DNA of 64,000 bases from Paenibacillus taichungensis (GCF_013359905.1 NZ_JABMCC010000106.1:124001-188000), one strand, 5' to 3'. Counted from the first letter of the stretch, positions 8,420 through 17,186 are shown. Translations and numbers: made by a program. Notes: a model not told the origin generated them from the letters alone.

Positions 8420-9135
8420 GCCGGGTCCACCTCCAGCTTATAACCGATACCCCACAATGTTTTAATATACCGGGGGTTGGAGGGATCAACTTCCAGCTTC
8501 TCGCGCAGACGACGCATATGAACATTAATGATATTTTCGTCGCCATAATAATGATCATTCCAGACCGAAGCGTAGATTTGAGCTTTGGTAAATACTTTGC
8601 CAGGGTGGGTGACAAACATTTTGAGAATACCAAATTCCTTGGAAGTAAGCTTTACAGGTATGCCATCACGCTCGACCTCATACGTTTCCGTATCAACCAC
8701 AAGTCCGCCAATGTGAATGCGCTGTGCCTTTGGAGTTGTCTCCGTTGCAGGCTGTGCGGTATAGTTGGCACGACGAATAGCCGCCTTGATCCGAGCGGTC
8801 AGCTCGATCAGCGAGAAGGGTTTGCTCAAGTAATCATCAGCGCCAAATCCCAGGCCGAGGGCCTTGTCCACTTCTCCGTCCTTAGCAGACAGGATGAGCA
8901 CTGGCACCAGACTGGTAGCACGGATGGTCTGGAGCACTTCCATCCCATTTTTGTGTGGCAGCATCAGGTCGAGAATGACCAAGTCATATTCTGACGGTGA
9001 TTGGCTGAATTGATGTTCCGCCTCCAGTCCGTCATATGCATAAGAGACGTCATAGCCCTCTTTTTCCAAATAAGGACCGACCATTTCACTAATTGAGCGA
9101 TCATCTTCAACAAGCAGCAAGCGATAACTTGACAC
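8416..9135 (-). CDS. OmpR/PhoB-family response regulator
   Basis: This 239-residue regulator has a receiver domain with phospho-acceptor Asp56 (VILDLMLP) and the conserved Lys in YLSKPF, followed by a winged-helix domain with the usual end (TLWGIGYKL). The start is a GTG at 9135 with GGAGGG about 7 bases upstream; the frame continues to 9231 but without a ribosome site. It is first of a four-gene set: regulator, kinase, ABC ATPase, ABC permease. By analogy with other such loci it probably activates the two ABC genes. Confidence 0.9.
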   Translation of the reverse strand: MSSYRLLLVEDDRSISEMVGPYLEKEGYDVSYAYDGLEAEHQFSQSPSEYDLVILDLMLPHKNGMEVLQTIRATSLVPVLILSAKDGEVDKALGLGFGADDYLSKPFSLIELTARIKAAIRRANYTAQPATETTPKAQRIHIGGLVVDTETYEVERDGIPVKLTSKEFGILKMFVTHPGKVFTKAQIYASVWNDHYYGDENIINVHMRRLREKLEVDPSNPRYIKTLWGIGYKLEVDPA

Positions 9136-9204
9136 GCTATTCCCTCCAACATGAACGTTTTCCTTTATTACCTCACAGTTTGCATCAATTGGCAATGAAA
9201 TACG

Positions 9205-9256
9205 AAAAACCCGACAGGATCGCCACTTCATGTTTCAAAGTGAACCTCCTGCCAGG
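9205..9256 (-). terminator. Terminator of the degV-family gene
   Basis: Minus-strand arms CCTGGCAGGA and TCCTGTCGGG (9256-9247 and 9219-9210), with G-U pairs and an inner TTCACTT/AAGTG pairing, are followed by TTTTT. It separates the DegV gene from the two-component system. Confidence 0.65.
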
Positions 9257-9270
9257 TCTCATTTACAACC

Positions 9271-10113
9271 TTATACCGTCTCGCTTCGTATCCAGCACAG
9301 CCCAATCGTTCCCGCACCTGCATGAATTCCTACCACAGGTATAAAAGGCATAATTTCCGTCTTCAGGCGGGGAAGCAGATCAGCAATCTGCTGTTTGATT
9401 GTAACGGCTTCTTCCTGATTGTTTGCATGCATGATGCATACATGCTTCACTTTCCCCATATCCACCTTGAGCACATCCAGCATACGCTGTTTGGCCCGTT
9501 TGAACGTACGAATTTTCTCATTCACAACCACTTTGCCCTCTTCGAATCGAAGCAGCAGATGAATTTTCAACAATTGGCTAAGAATAAGCTGGGTTCCCGA
9601 CACACGTCCACTGCGGTGAAGATGCTGAAGACTGGCCGGAATGAGGTAAAAGGACATGTTATCTATCATCTGTTCGATGTGAAGTTTGATCTCGGCAGCT
9701 GTATGGCCTTGCTTCTGCCATTCCAGTCCTTGCAAAATCATCTCCCGCAGCGGATAAGCGCCTGCTCTGGAATCGATGGCGGTAACCGTCACACCTGCGA
9801 TCTCGGCAGCCTGCATTGATGTGTGCAGCGTACCGCTAAGCGCAGTGGAGCAATGAATGGTAATGATCTCATCGTACTGGTCCTTCAACGACTCATACAG
9901 TTCAATAAATTCACCAATCGGCGGCTGTGAACTGCTTGCGCGTGAAGCCCCATCCAGTTTCTCATAGAACAATTCCGACGAGATGTCTTCTGTCTCCCGA
10001 TAACATTCCTCTCCAAAAACGATGCGCAGCGGTACGATGTACACATGATTCTGCTCAGCAAATAGCGGATCGAGTGTGCTCGTACTGTCCGTGACCCATG
10101 CAATTTTCCTCAT
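9271..10113 (-). CDS. DegV-family fatty-acid-binding protein
   Basis: This 280-residue cytoplasmic protein of the DegV/FakB family holds a long-chain fatty acid; FakB members present it to the kinase FakA. The N-terminal VTDSTSTL is the family signature, the HCSTALSGT stretch near residue 93 and SRAGAY near 121 line the lipid pocket, and the end GAGTIG is conserved. The protein is of normal length. AAGG lies about 6 bases before the ATG. It is monocistronic, closed by a terminator and divergent from the ABC exporter operon. No fakA gene is visible nearby, so the lipid-binding role is inferred from the family alone. Confidence 0.9.
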   Translation of the reverse strand: MRKIAWVTDSTSTLDPLFAEQNHVYIVPLRIVFGEECYRETEDISSELFYEKLDGASRASSSQPPIGEFIELYESLKDQYDEIITIHCSTALSGTLHTSMQAAEIAGVTVTAIDSRAGAYPLREMILQGLEWQKQGHTAAEIKLHIEQMIDNMSFYLIPASLQHLHRSGRVSGTQLILSQLLKIHLLLRFEEGKVVVNEKIRTFKRAKQRMLDVLKVDMGKVKHVCIMHANNQEEAVTIKQQIADLLPRLKTEIMPFIPVVGIHAGAGTIGLCWIRSETV

Positions 10114-10315
10114 TCCAACCTTCTCTCTTGCCGGATTGTTGAAGCTGTATCCTCAATCGTCAGGCACATGCCCGGCGGATTATTTAAAATTTGAATAGTT
10201 CATATTGTAAACGTTTGCGTCTTTGCTCCCCAATTATAAAGGAACGGACAAACCACTGTCTTGTGGCGCATTGTTGAACAGCCTCTTTTCTTCCGGTATA
10301 TGCCAAAAAAATGTC

Positions 10316-10344
10316 TTGCCTGTGAAGGAATATATTGGTATGCT
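10316..10344 (+). promoter_or_regulatory. Possible promoter of the three-gene ABC exporter operon
   Basis: TTGCCT (10316-10321), a 17-base spacer and TATGCT (10339-10344), preceded by TGG (extended -10), lie 75 bases before the first gene. I see nothing else in the 305-base divergent region 10114-10418. Confidence 0.4.
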
Positions 10345-10418
10345 GTTGTCCTTCTCTCTTTTTCGCCTTGACTGAAGTGAACGGAACCGCCGTTCAACCA
10401 ACTTATCGGAGGTGTCAC

Positions 10419-11195
10419 ATGCTTTATTTCACTCTGGCTTCCAAAGCCTACTCCCGGAACCTGCAATACCGCGGGGCCCACATGGTACATAACCTGGCAA
10501 GCGCCATGTTCGGTTACATGTATGCCTGTCTCTGGATTGGCATCGGGGCCGATCATTCTCTCGGAGAATACGGGACACAGGGGATGATCAGTTACATTGC
10601 GTTTACGCAATCCTCTCTCTGGATCTCGGGTTTTCTCACCAATGGACTTGGTATTCCACTCACGGTCAGGACAGGGCAGATCGCGCTTGATCTCATGAGG
10701 CCGGTTCATCTGTTCACCCACCTGATGGCACGTGAATGGGGGCAGATTGCCTACCAGTTCGTGTACAAAAGCATTCCAATTTACCTACTCTTCTCCATCG
10801 TATTTTCTCTGCAATGGCCCTCAGAAGCTTCAACCCTGTTATTTGCCGCAATTGGTCTTGCCGGCGCATCCTATTTATCCATCTGTATGAATTACATTAT
10901 TGGCGCCACCGCGATGTGGACGACGGAGTCCTCCTGGCTGCATTGGGGCAATCACGCCATGATGAATCTGCTCGCTGGTTTCTTCATTCCTCTGGAATGG
11001 CTGCCAGACTGGTTGGAACGAATTGCTTGGTTATCTCCCTATCCTTTCCTGCTCTATGTCCCGACCCGAATCTATCTGGGTTATGAAAATGGCTCCTTAT
11101 TATGGGGAACCTTGATTTGGTGCGTCCTCATGACATTCGTCTGTCTGGCGATCACCCAGGTACTGCGCCGTAAAGTGGAGGTGCAGGGCGGATGA
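10419..11195 (+). CDS. ABC-2 family permease, first of a pair
   Basis: This 258-residue membrane protein has about six helices and no ATP site. It resembles the COG4587-type permeases, which occur with a second permease and an ATPase exactly as here. The start is the ATG at 10419 with CGGAGGTG about 5 bases upstream; the frame is open back to 10335 but without a ribosome site. The stop overlaps the next start as ATGA. This gene set is widespread and mostly uncharacterised; a cyanobacterial relative has been linked to methyl viologen export, so efflux of cationic or hydrophobic compounds is a tentative guess. Confidence 0.85.
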   Translation: MLYFTLASKAYSRNLQYRGAHMVHNLASAMFGYMYACLWIGIGADHSLGEYGTQGMISYIAFTQSSLWISGFLTNGLGIPLTVRTGQIALDLMRPVHLFTHLMAREWGQIAYQFVYKSIPIYLLFSIVFSLQWPSEASTLLFAAIGLAGASYLSICMNYIIGATAMWTTESSWLHWGNHAMMNLLAGFFIPLEWLPDWLERIAWLSPYPFLLYVPTRIYLGYENGSLLWGTLIWCVLMTFVCLAITQVLRRKVEVQGG

Positions 11196-11992
11196 AAACA
11201 ACTTCCTGGTTCACTTTATATAAAATGCTCATTCGAACAAGCATCCGCAGTCGGATGCAATACAAGTTCAATTTCGTCATGGCCTCCGTTCTGGCCGCAT
11301 TGATTCAAATCTCCGAGTTTCTGATGGTTGCTCTGGTGCTGCACAAATTCGGAGCCATTAAAGGCTGGTCCCTTCATGAGATTGGTTACCTCTTCGCGAT
11401 CATGACCCTGTCCAAGACGTTATATCGAACGTTTGGCAACGAAGTGCATCATTTGGAAAAATATCTGGTCGGCGGCGAACTCGATCAACTGTTAACCCGT
11501 CCTATGCCCGTATTGCTGGCTTTACTGCCACAAAACTTCCGCATCATGGCTGGTGAAGTGTTACAAGGCGGGTTTATTCTCTGTTGGTCTCTGGCAGGCA
11601 TGATGCATAGCGGACAAATCAGCTGGACTGTCATCCCCTTCTCACTGCTCGTCATCTTGACCGGTGCCATCATTCTTTTTTCGATTGGGCTTGCCACGGC
11701 AACGCTTGGATTTTGGACCACACGCATTGAGGAATTGCAGACCATCACCGAGGATGCGGCGCGTACGGCTGCCCAATATCCGCTGACGTTGTATCCGAAA
11801 TGGATGTCTGGCATTCTGCTGACCGTAATCCCGGTGGGTTTCGTCAACTATGTTCCGTCACTTTATTTGCTTCGCGGCGAACTAGGTGCGTGGGTTCTTG
11901 GTGCCATTGTCATTGTGGCCATCCTGAGTCTGGCCGCAAGTCTGCGTTTCTGGAAATTTGGTTTAACCAAATATCAAAGTACAGGTAGCTAA
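11192..11992 (+). CDS. ABC-2 family permease, second of a pair
   Basis: This 266-residue permease has about six hydrophobic helices and a positively charged N-terminus (IRTSIRSRMQYKF). It is of the COG3694 type that forms a heterodimer with the preceding permease. GGAGGTG lies 8 bases before the ATG, inside the end of the upstream gene, and the two genes overlap by four bases. Sixteen bases separate it from the ATPase gene. The substrate is unknown. Confidence 0.85.
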   Translation: MKTTSWFTLYKMLIRTSIRSRMQYKFNFVMASVLAALIQISEFLMVALVLHKFGAIKGWSLHEIGYLFAIMTLSKTLYRTFGNEVHHLEKYLVGGELDQLLTRPMPVLLALLPQNFRIMAGEVLQGGFILCWSLAGMMHSGQISWTVIPFSLLVILTGAIILFSIGLATATLGFWTTRIEELQTITEDAARTAAQYPLTLYPKWMSGILLTVIPVGFVNYVPSLYLLRGELGAWVLGAIVIVAILSLAASLRFWKFGLTKYQSTGS

Positions 11993-12008
11993 GGAGGAGA
12001 ATATCATC

Positions 12009-12983
12009 ATGACTATGATTACAGCGCGGCATCTGCAAAAGGAGTTCAAAACCCCTGTGGTACGCGAGGGCCGGTTTTCCGGGCTTCGCACCTTGTTTTC
12101 ACGTGAGTATCTGTCCAAGGAAGCGGTTCGAGACATTAGCTTTGATATTGGCAAAGGAGAATTTGTTGGATATATCGGCCCCAATGGGGCTGGCAAATCC
12201 ACCACGATCAAAATGCTGACGGGTATCCTTCATCCGACCTCGGGTGAGGTGCTGCTCGGTGGTATGAATCCACACCAGGAAAGACGTCGCACGGTTGGAC
12301 GCCTCGGTGTCGTGTTCGGACAGCGCAGCCAACTCTGGTGGGATCTGCCCGTGAAGGATTCGTATGATATTTTGGCCGAGATGTACGGAGTCCGTGCCGA
12401 GGACAAAACGAAACGATTAGCCCAGTTCGCCGAGCTGCTGGATCTGGAATCGTTCTGGGCTACGCCTGTCCGTAAGCTCTCGCTTGGACAGCGGATGCGT
12501 GCTGATTTGGCAGCTTCCATGCTGCATGACCCGGAATTGCTTTTTCTCGACGAACCGACGATTGGACTGGATGTGAACGCAAAGCGGAACATTCGTCAAT
12601 TTCTTCGTACGTTAAATGAAGAGTTTGGCAAAACGATTCTGCTGACCACCCATGACATGGACGACATTGAGCAACTATGCAATCGGGTGATGGTGATCAA
12701 TCACGGTCAACTTACGTATGACGGCTCCATCCCCTCTCTGCGCGACACCATCGGTCTGCCAACACTTATTCGAGTTACGTATCGAGGTTCGTATCACATC
12801 CCGGACGCTATATCATCCGCCATTCAGATCACAGGGGCAGAGAACCAGATCGTCACTGTGGAGGTAAATCGAAAAGAGTGGAGCACGATGGACATTCTGA
12901 AGCAGCTCGAACAATGGGGCGAGATTGAGGATGTCGAGATGAAGGAACCCGATTTCGAGGATATTATTCATCGAGTGTACTGA
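12009..12983 (+). CDS. ABC transporter ATP-binding protein (COG4586 type)
   Basis: This 324-residue ATPase drives the two permeases encoded just upstream. Walker A is GPNGAGKST near residue 58, the signature LSLGQRMRADLAASML near 158, Walker B LLFLDEPTIGLD, and the switch His is in LTTHDMDD. The N-terminus carries an insertion (residues 12-35) typical of this subfamily, and the C-terminal 80 residues form an accessory domain. AAGGAGGAG precedes the ATG. It is the last gene of the operon; a second ATG two codons on is possible. Confidence 0.92.
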   Translation: MTMITARHLQKEFKTPVVREGRFSGLRTLFSREYLSKEAVRDISFDIGKGEFVGYIGPNGAGKSTTIKMLTGILHPTSGEVLLGGMNPHQERRRTVGRLGVVFGQRSQLWWDLPVKDSYDILAEMYGVRAEDKTKRLAQFAELLDLESFWATPVRKLSLGQRMRADLAASMLHDPELLFLDEPTIGLDVNAKRNIRQFLRTLNEEFGKTILLTTHDMDDIEQLCNRVMVINHGQLTYDGSIPSLRDTIGLPTLIRVTYRGSYHIPDAISSAIQITGAENQIVTVEVNRKEWSTMDILKQLEQWGEIEDVEMKEPDFEDIIHRVY

Positions 12984-13082
12984 CTGACTGGCCTATTTTA
13001 TTCAGAACTGGATGAGGGCCTGTTCAAATGCCGTTACATGCGGGAAGGACATGACGTACTGTAATAGCGGAGGTGAAGTGTC

Positions 13083-13760
13083 ATGCTTGTTACCAAACAC
13101 ACACTTGCTGCATCCAGTGCACACGCCACTCCCTATTACCTCGTTCGAGGCACGAATCCCGGACCCGTCATCATGATTACATCGGGAGTTCATGGAAATG
13201 AAACCGCGAGCATGGCCGCTGCGCAGAAGCTGGCTAATGACTGCATGGCAGGGCGTCGACACGTGGTTCGCGGACTCCTTATTATTATTCCACGAGTGAA
13301 TCAAAAGGCTTACCGAAACAAAAGCCGAGGAAAACCAGATTTAAATCGCACCTTCCCGCGGCATATTTCTAGCAAAGCCAAACATCCGCTTGCTTCGGCT
13401 ATCTTTCAACTTGCCAGTCAATATGGACCTGCCTGGTGGCTGGACCTACATGAAGCCAATGGATTATCCCAACGCAGCTCACGGGTACTCGGACAAACCT
13501 TGATTACCAATCCAGGCAGCAAGGCTGTTCCGGTATGCAAACGAATTATAGGACGAATGAATCGGTCGATTCCCATTCGTGACAGGCACTTCAATCTGAA
13601 GCAGCACGAGTTGCCCGGTTCAGCACGAACAGCCGCAGCTCGCCTACTTCAAGCCCGCTCGGTTACCGTGGAGACCTGCTGGAGTCTGAACCGTTCAGAC
13701 CGGATCAAGTATCAGACGGAAATTGTGCACCATTTCCTGCGCGAAGCAGGCCTGTTTTGA
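13083..13760 (+). CDS. AstE/aspartoacylase-like zinc amidohydrolase
   Basis: This 225-residue protein belongs to the succinylglutamate desuccinylase/aspartoacylase branch of the M14 carboxypeptidase fold. The zinc ligands are visible as H-x2-E in GVHGNET near residue 38 and a second His in DLHEAN near 122; VETCW near 198 supplies the likely catalytic Glu. It should cleave an amide or acyl bond of a small molecule or peptide. There is no signal peptide. GGAGGTG lies 7 bases before the ATG. It follows the ABC exporter by 99 bases in the same direction, so a shared role is possible but not shown. The substrate cannot be named. Confidence 0.8.
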   Translation: MLVTKHTLAASSAHATPYYLVRGTNPGPVIMITSGVHGNETASMAAAQKLANDCMAGRRHVVRGLLIIIPRVNQKAYRNKSRGKPDLNRTFPRHISSKAKHPLASAIFQLASQYGPAWWLDLHEANGLSQRSSRVLGQTLITNPGSKAVPVCKRIIGRMNRSIPIRDRHFNLKQHELPGSARTAAARLLQARSVTVETCWSLNRSDRIKYQTEIVHHFLREAGLF

Positions 13761-13797
13761 ATTGCTTGAATCTTTATAAATAGCCGGAAGCATATAG

Positions 13798-13853
13798 ACA
13801 CCTTCAAAGATATTTCTCACGCAAGACGCGTCAGAGATGATCTTCGAAGGTGT
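13798..13853. terminator. Hairpin between convergent genes, probable bidirectional terminator
   Basis: Perfect arms ACACCTTC (13798-13805) and GAAGGTGT (13846-13853), extended inward by AAGAT/ATCTT, lie between the amidohydrolase and the MerR gene. The T tracts are short on both sides. Confidence 0.5.
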
Positions 13854-13873
13854 TTATTGGCTTAAGGGTTATC

Positions 13874-14281
13874 TTATAAATGGCCATCTTCCTTGTTAAT
13901 TCGGAAAGATTCAATGTAATTGTGAATATCATGCTCTGGCGTCAGGAGCAACCCCGCAAGAAGTGTCTGCATCCGCTGCAGGTTATCGATATGCAGCTGA
14001 ATCTCTTCAATTCGATCACGTACAAGTGTTTTTAGTGCTTCACTCTCCATGTCCTCCTGGCTGAGCAGTTGCAACGTATCCTGTATTTCCTTTAAGGAAT
14101 ATCCCAGTGATTGAGCATCCTTAATGAATTTGACCTTAACCAGATAATCCTCGGTATACACACGGTATCCGTTAGACGAACGACGGGGAGCAGGCAGAAT
14201 TCCACTGTCCTCGTAATACCGGAGCGTTGCCATGCTCACACCCGTACGTTTGGCTAACTCTCCTCTTGTCATGGTTTTCAT
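13874..14281 (-). CDS. MerR-family transcriptional regulator
   Basis: This 135-residue regulator has the N-terminal MerR winged helix (ELAKRTGVS, ATLRYYEDSGIL, NGYRVYT), the YSLKEI segment and a coiled-coil dimerisation helix. It lacks the cysteine pairs of metal sensors, so it probably responds to an organic or redox signal. GGAGGAG precedes the ATG by 5 bases. It follows the hydrolase gene by 24 bases, and a typical MerR operator sits in front of that gene, so the regulator very likely controls the hydrolase and itself. Confidence 0.9.
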   Translation of the reverse strand: MKTMTRGELAKRTGVSMATLRYYEDSGILPAPRRSSNGYRVYTEDYLVKVKFIKDAQSLGYSLKEIQDTLQLLSQEDMESEALKTLVRDRIEEIQLHIDNLQRMQTLLAGLLLTPEHDIHNYIESFRINKEDGHL

Positions 14282-14305
14282 GCTACTCCTCCATCCATCT
14301 CCACG

Positions 14306-15787
14306 TTATTTGGCCTGATAGTTCCGCAGCTTGGTATACTTGGTATCATAAATCGCCTCGGGAAAACGTTCTGACGGCCCTTCCAGCAAAGGCTGCTGCT
14401 CTTCTCCCTTCAAATAACGGTCAAAGAAGGCCAATGTATATGATCTTGTAATGTCCACATTATGCTCTGGTGTTATGCCTTTGGCAAACATGATAGGTGA
14501 AATTAACGGAATATCCGTGAAACTCTGATGGAAGAAATGATCCACGGTCAAGTAATACGTGTCATTGAGACTGCTTGTCATCACCTGATCCAAATCCGTT
14601 TCAAACTCGGGATAAAACACTTTATCCTTGGCAGTGGCGTTCGGGTCAAAACTTTTGGCTGTTCCACCTGACATGATATACATAAACGGCTGTTGCAAGG
14701 CTGTCGTGGATACAGTTCCCCAGAATCCGCCTTCCAAACTGAGTCCTGCTTTGAAACGGCTATCCTGGGCCAGTGCTTCCGCTGTTGTCGCACCACCATA
14801 GGAGTGTCCAAAGATACCCACATGATCCAGATCAAGCTTGCCTTCGAGCAGTTGATTCGGATCATGTTTATTCCACTGGGTGAGCGTATCCAGTACAAAG
14901 CTTGCGTCAGCTGCACGAATGCCAACACCTTCTATATTATGTTGATACACTTCCTCTGACGTTAGATCGTCAGGATCCGGCTCATAAGAAGCAACATGTC
15001 CATCCGGGAATGTCACTTGAGCAGAGGTATACGGATGGTCAATCCCAACAACAATGTAGCCGTGGCTGACCAGCTCTTCAATCGCGGTCATACTTTGAAA
15101 GCGTGCAGAGCGTATTCCAGGTGAAAACAGCAATACTGGATACTTGCTCTGTGCGGCAGACACCTCAGCGCCTTTAACCACATGCGTGGGAATTGTATCG
15201 AGATAACTGAACACCATCGGTGGAATTCCAAATACGAGACTGATCGCCTCTCCCAACTCGGCAGGATAATGTTCTAGCGGTAATCCTTTGGCTGTTTCCT
15301 GATCTACAGGATACCAGACATTAATCATAAGTTCTCGCTTATCACCCGCTTCAGCCGTCTTGGTCTCTTCCCGAGATTCATCCGTTAACTGCTGCGAATA
15401 GGTACCTATGGCGAATGAACCTGTCGGTTCAGGCATCGTGAATGCAGGGAAAAGCGACGTCAGCACAATTGAACCTGCACTGAGAGCCAGCACTAGAATC
15501 GATGCCAAGATGGTTTTGAACCACAAACGACGTTTCGATTTTTGTGTGTTCTGCATACGGCGTCCCGACTTCCGTAGTTGAATCGCCAATACAATCAGTA
15601 AAACAAGGGCTACGATATAGGTGGGCAGCAGCTGCACACGAAAATGATCGACTACCCCATGCAATAGAATAACCAGTGCCAGTGCTGACAACATACCTAC
15701 TTTCACTGCGTGACGTTTGGGAGCCATCAACATGACAACTGCGCTAATAACCGTCACAATGACCAAAATCCATTCCAAAATTCTCAT
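14306..15787 (-). CDS. Membrane-anchored alpha/beta hydrolase (PAF-acetylhydrolase-like)
   Basis: This 493-residue protein has three or four N-terminal hydrophobic helices in the first 120 residues, then a serine hydrolase domain presumably outside the membrane. The nucleophile elbow is GHSYGG; an earlier IGIDHPY and a late VDHFFHQS supply the probable oxyanion and His regions. The arrangement resembles platelet-activating-factor acetylhydrolase-like lipases. The start at 15787 has GGAGGT 6 bases upstream; the longer frame to 15850 runs through the operator and is not credible. It is first of a two-gene operon with the MerR regulator. The substrate is unknown; an ester or short-chain lipid is likely. 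Confidence 0.85.
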   Translation of the reverse strand: MRILEWILVIVTVISAVVMLMAPKRHAVKVGMLSALALVILLHGVVDHFRVQLLPTYIVALVLLIVLAIQLRKSGRRMQNTQKSKRRLWFKTILASILVLALSAGSIVLTSLFPAFTMPEPTGSFAIGTYSQQLTDESREETKTAEAGDKRELMINVWYPVDQETAKGLPLEHYPAELGEAISLVFGIPPMVFSYLDTIPTHVVKGAEVSAAQSKYPVLLFSPGIRSARFQSMTAIEELVSHGYIVVGIDHPYTSAQVTFPDGHVASYEPDPDDLTSEEVYQHNIEGVGIRAADASFVLDTLTQWNKHDPNQLLEGKLDLDHVGIFGHSYGGATTAEALAQDSRFKAGLSLEGGFWGTVSTTALQQPFMYIMSGGTAKSFDPNATAKDKVFYPEFETDLDQVMTSSLNDTYYLTVDHFFHQSFTDIPLISPIMFAKGITPEHNVDITRSYTLAFFDRYLKGEEQQPLLEGPSERFPEAIYDTKYTKLRNYQAK

Positions 15788-15819
15788 CGACTTACCTCCA
15801 ACATGTTGTAATACATCAA

Positions 15820-15850
15820 GGATAAACCTTGAAGTATACTTCAAGGTCAA
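15820..15850 (-). promoter_or_regulatory. MerR-type operator/promoter of the hydrolase-merR operon
   Basis: The minus strand has -35 TTGACC (15850-15845) and -10 TTATCC (15825-15820) held apart by 19 bases, the long spacer typical of MerR-regulated promoters. The spacer is filled by a perfect 22-bp palindrome with arms ACCTTGAAGTA and TACTTCAAGGT (15826-15847). The promoter points at the hydrolase gene 33 bases away. Confidence 0.85.
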
Positions 15851-15891
15851 GGTATAAAAATGAGAAATTTATAATTACGAATTACACATAC

Positions 15892-15945
15892 AAAAACCCG
15901 ATAAACGACGCAGCCGGAAGTGGCTTGTACGTAAACATTATCGGG
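15892..15945 (-). terminator. Terminator of the ytkA-like gene
   Basis: Minus-strand arms CCCGATAA and TTATCGGG (15945-15938 and 15904-15897) enclose a 33-base loop and are followed by TTTTT. It lies 15 bases after the lipoprotein stop. The large loop makes it less certain than others here. Confidence 0.55.
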
Positions 15946-15959
15946 CTGTATTTATCGAT

Positions 15960-16406
15960 TTATTCTTCCACAGTTACCTTCGTTCGGGGCATGGTGTGCA
16001 TTGCACCAGCAGTGACATGGACCTGAACGATATAGACTCCGGATTGCTCAAACGCGTAGCTTGCTTCGTACAAACCTTCACCTGCTGATTTCGCGGTGAT
16101 GGCTCCCTTGGCTTCAAGCTCTTCTGCACTCATCATGCCTTGTTCCAGAGATGGTGCCTCGGGTTCATCCTGTTCATTCCAGATCTGAAACTGCACATGG
16201 TCCGCATCATTCATAGGCTGCCCCCCTTGTGTAAGCTGGATCTGCAAGGAGACCTTTTCCTTAATGGACACCTTGTCCGGTACCATGAGCTTCACCTTGA
16301 TCATCTCCGGCATCTCACCTGACTGGGACTGCTTCTGTTCCGAACAACCCACAGTCAGGAGGATCAGAATGATGAAGGGCATGAACCAACGGACTTGTCC
16401 GCTCAT
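15960..16406 (-). CDS. YtkA-like lipoprotein
   Basis: This secreted lipoprotein of 148 residues has a hydrophobic signal with a lipobox ending LTVGC, lipidated Cys21, and a beta-rich YtkA/FixH-like domain. The TAGAMHTMP stretch near the end includes His and Met residues of the kind that bind copper in this family. AAGGA lies 10 bases before the ATG at 16406; a TTG three bases earlier is an alternative. It follows bdbC by 17 bases in the same operon, so a role in copper handling or respiratory oxidase assembly, with disulfide formation, is plausible but inferred. Confidence 0.8.
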   Translation of the reverse strand: MSGQVRWFMPFIILILLTVGCSEQKQSQSGEMPEMIKVKLMVPDKVSIKEKVSLQIQLTQGGQPMNDADHVQFQIWNEQDEPEAPSLEQGMMSAEELEAKGAITAKSAGEGLYEASYAFEQSGVYIVQVHVTAGAMHTMPRTKVTVEE

Positions 16407-16423
16407 CAATCATCTGTCCTTTC

Positions 16424-16876
16424 TTATGAAGAAGATTTTGCTGTTTTGCCAATTCCCCACAGCATAACAATAATGATGATAAATGCGATCAGTGCAAGTA
16501 ACGGAATTGTGATAAAACCAAACCAGTTCAAGTAATCGGTATAACACGGAATTTGGCCGCATGCCACTGAACTGCCCGTAGCCGAGTAAATACGCTGAAT
16601 CGTTACATGGTATAACGAGATTCCGCCTCCAATAAAACTCAGCGGAAGAACATACTTGGTGATTCCCACATCATCCTTAAAGTAGGCTATGCCAAGTAAA
16701 ATCGTTAACGGATACATGAAGATCCGTTGGAACCAGCATAGATCGCAGGGTATGTATCCCTTAATCTCACTAAAATAAAGGCTGCCTCCAGTCGCAATGA
16801 CTGATACGGCCCAGGCAATAAACAGACGGGTATCAATATGTTTTGCCCGTCGCTCAGGCTTTGAAGCTGTGTCCAT
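16424..16876 (-). CDS. bdbC: Disulfide bond formation protein, DsbB family
   Basis: BdbC-type proteins reoxidise a thiol-disulfide oxidoreductase outside the cell and pass electrons to quinone. The 150-residue protein has four or five hydrophobic helices. The quinone-side pair is C44-D-L-C47 at the mouth of a helix, and the second pair is Cys106 and Cys111 in an outside loop, both typical of the family. Length is normal. AAGGGGG lies about 10 bases before the ATG. The partner gene bdbD is not beside it; the YtkA-like lipoprotein follows instead. Confidence 0.9.
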   Translation of the reverse strand: MDTASKPERRAKHIDTRLFIAWAVSVIATGGSLYFSEIKGYIPCDLCWFQRIFMYPLTILLGIAYFKDDVGITKYVLPLSFIGGGISLYHVTIQRIYSATGSSVACGQIPCYTDYLNWFGFITIPLLALIAFIIIIVMLWGIGKTAKSSS

Positions 16877-17133
16877 CCGCTTGAACCCCCTTTTCTTGTT
16901 TGATCATACCGAATAATAATACAACATACATGACTCCAACGGGCTAGTGATTACGATTATGTACAGTACACCACCGAACCATGATCAATAACACGTTGCG
17001 GCGAGGTTTCTGACTGTCTTGATTATACCAAATATTTGAATATTTTGATGTGGCCTTTTTGCGTCCATGTGATACAGATTGGATTGCAGGTTCACCAAGT
17101 ATGATGAAGGTAAAGGCACTGAACCGACAATAG
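16877..17133. other. Intergenic region upstream of bdbC
   Basis: I see no gene, repeat or clear promoter here. The bdbC promoter must lie near 16895-16960, where minus-strand TATGAT and TATTAT are present without a convincing -35 box. Confidence 0.5.
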
Positions 17134-17163
17134 AAAAAAGCTGCCGTATGGGGCAGCTTTTTT
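17134..17163. terminator. Terminator, usable in both directions
   Basis: AAAAAAGCTGCC, a short loop, and GGCAGCTTTTTT form a near-symmetric hairpin with T runs on both strands. It lies 23 bases after the stop of the secreted protein at 17187-18821. Confidence 0.85.
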
Positions 17164-17186
17164 CGTTCTTCTTTTATAAATAGTAA

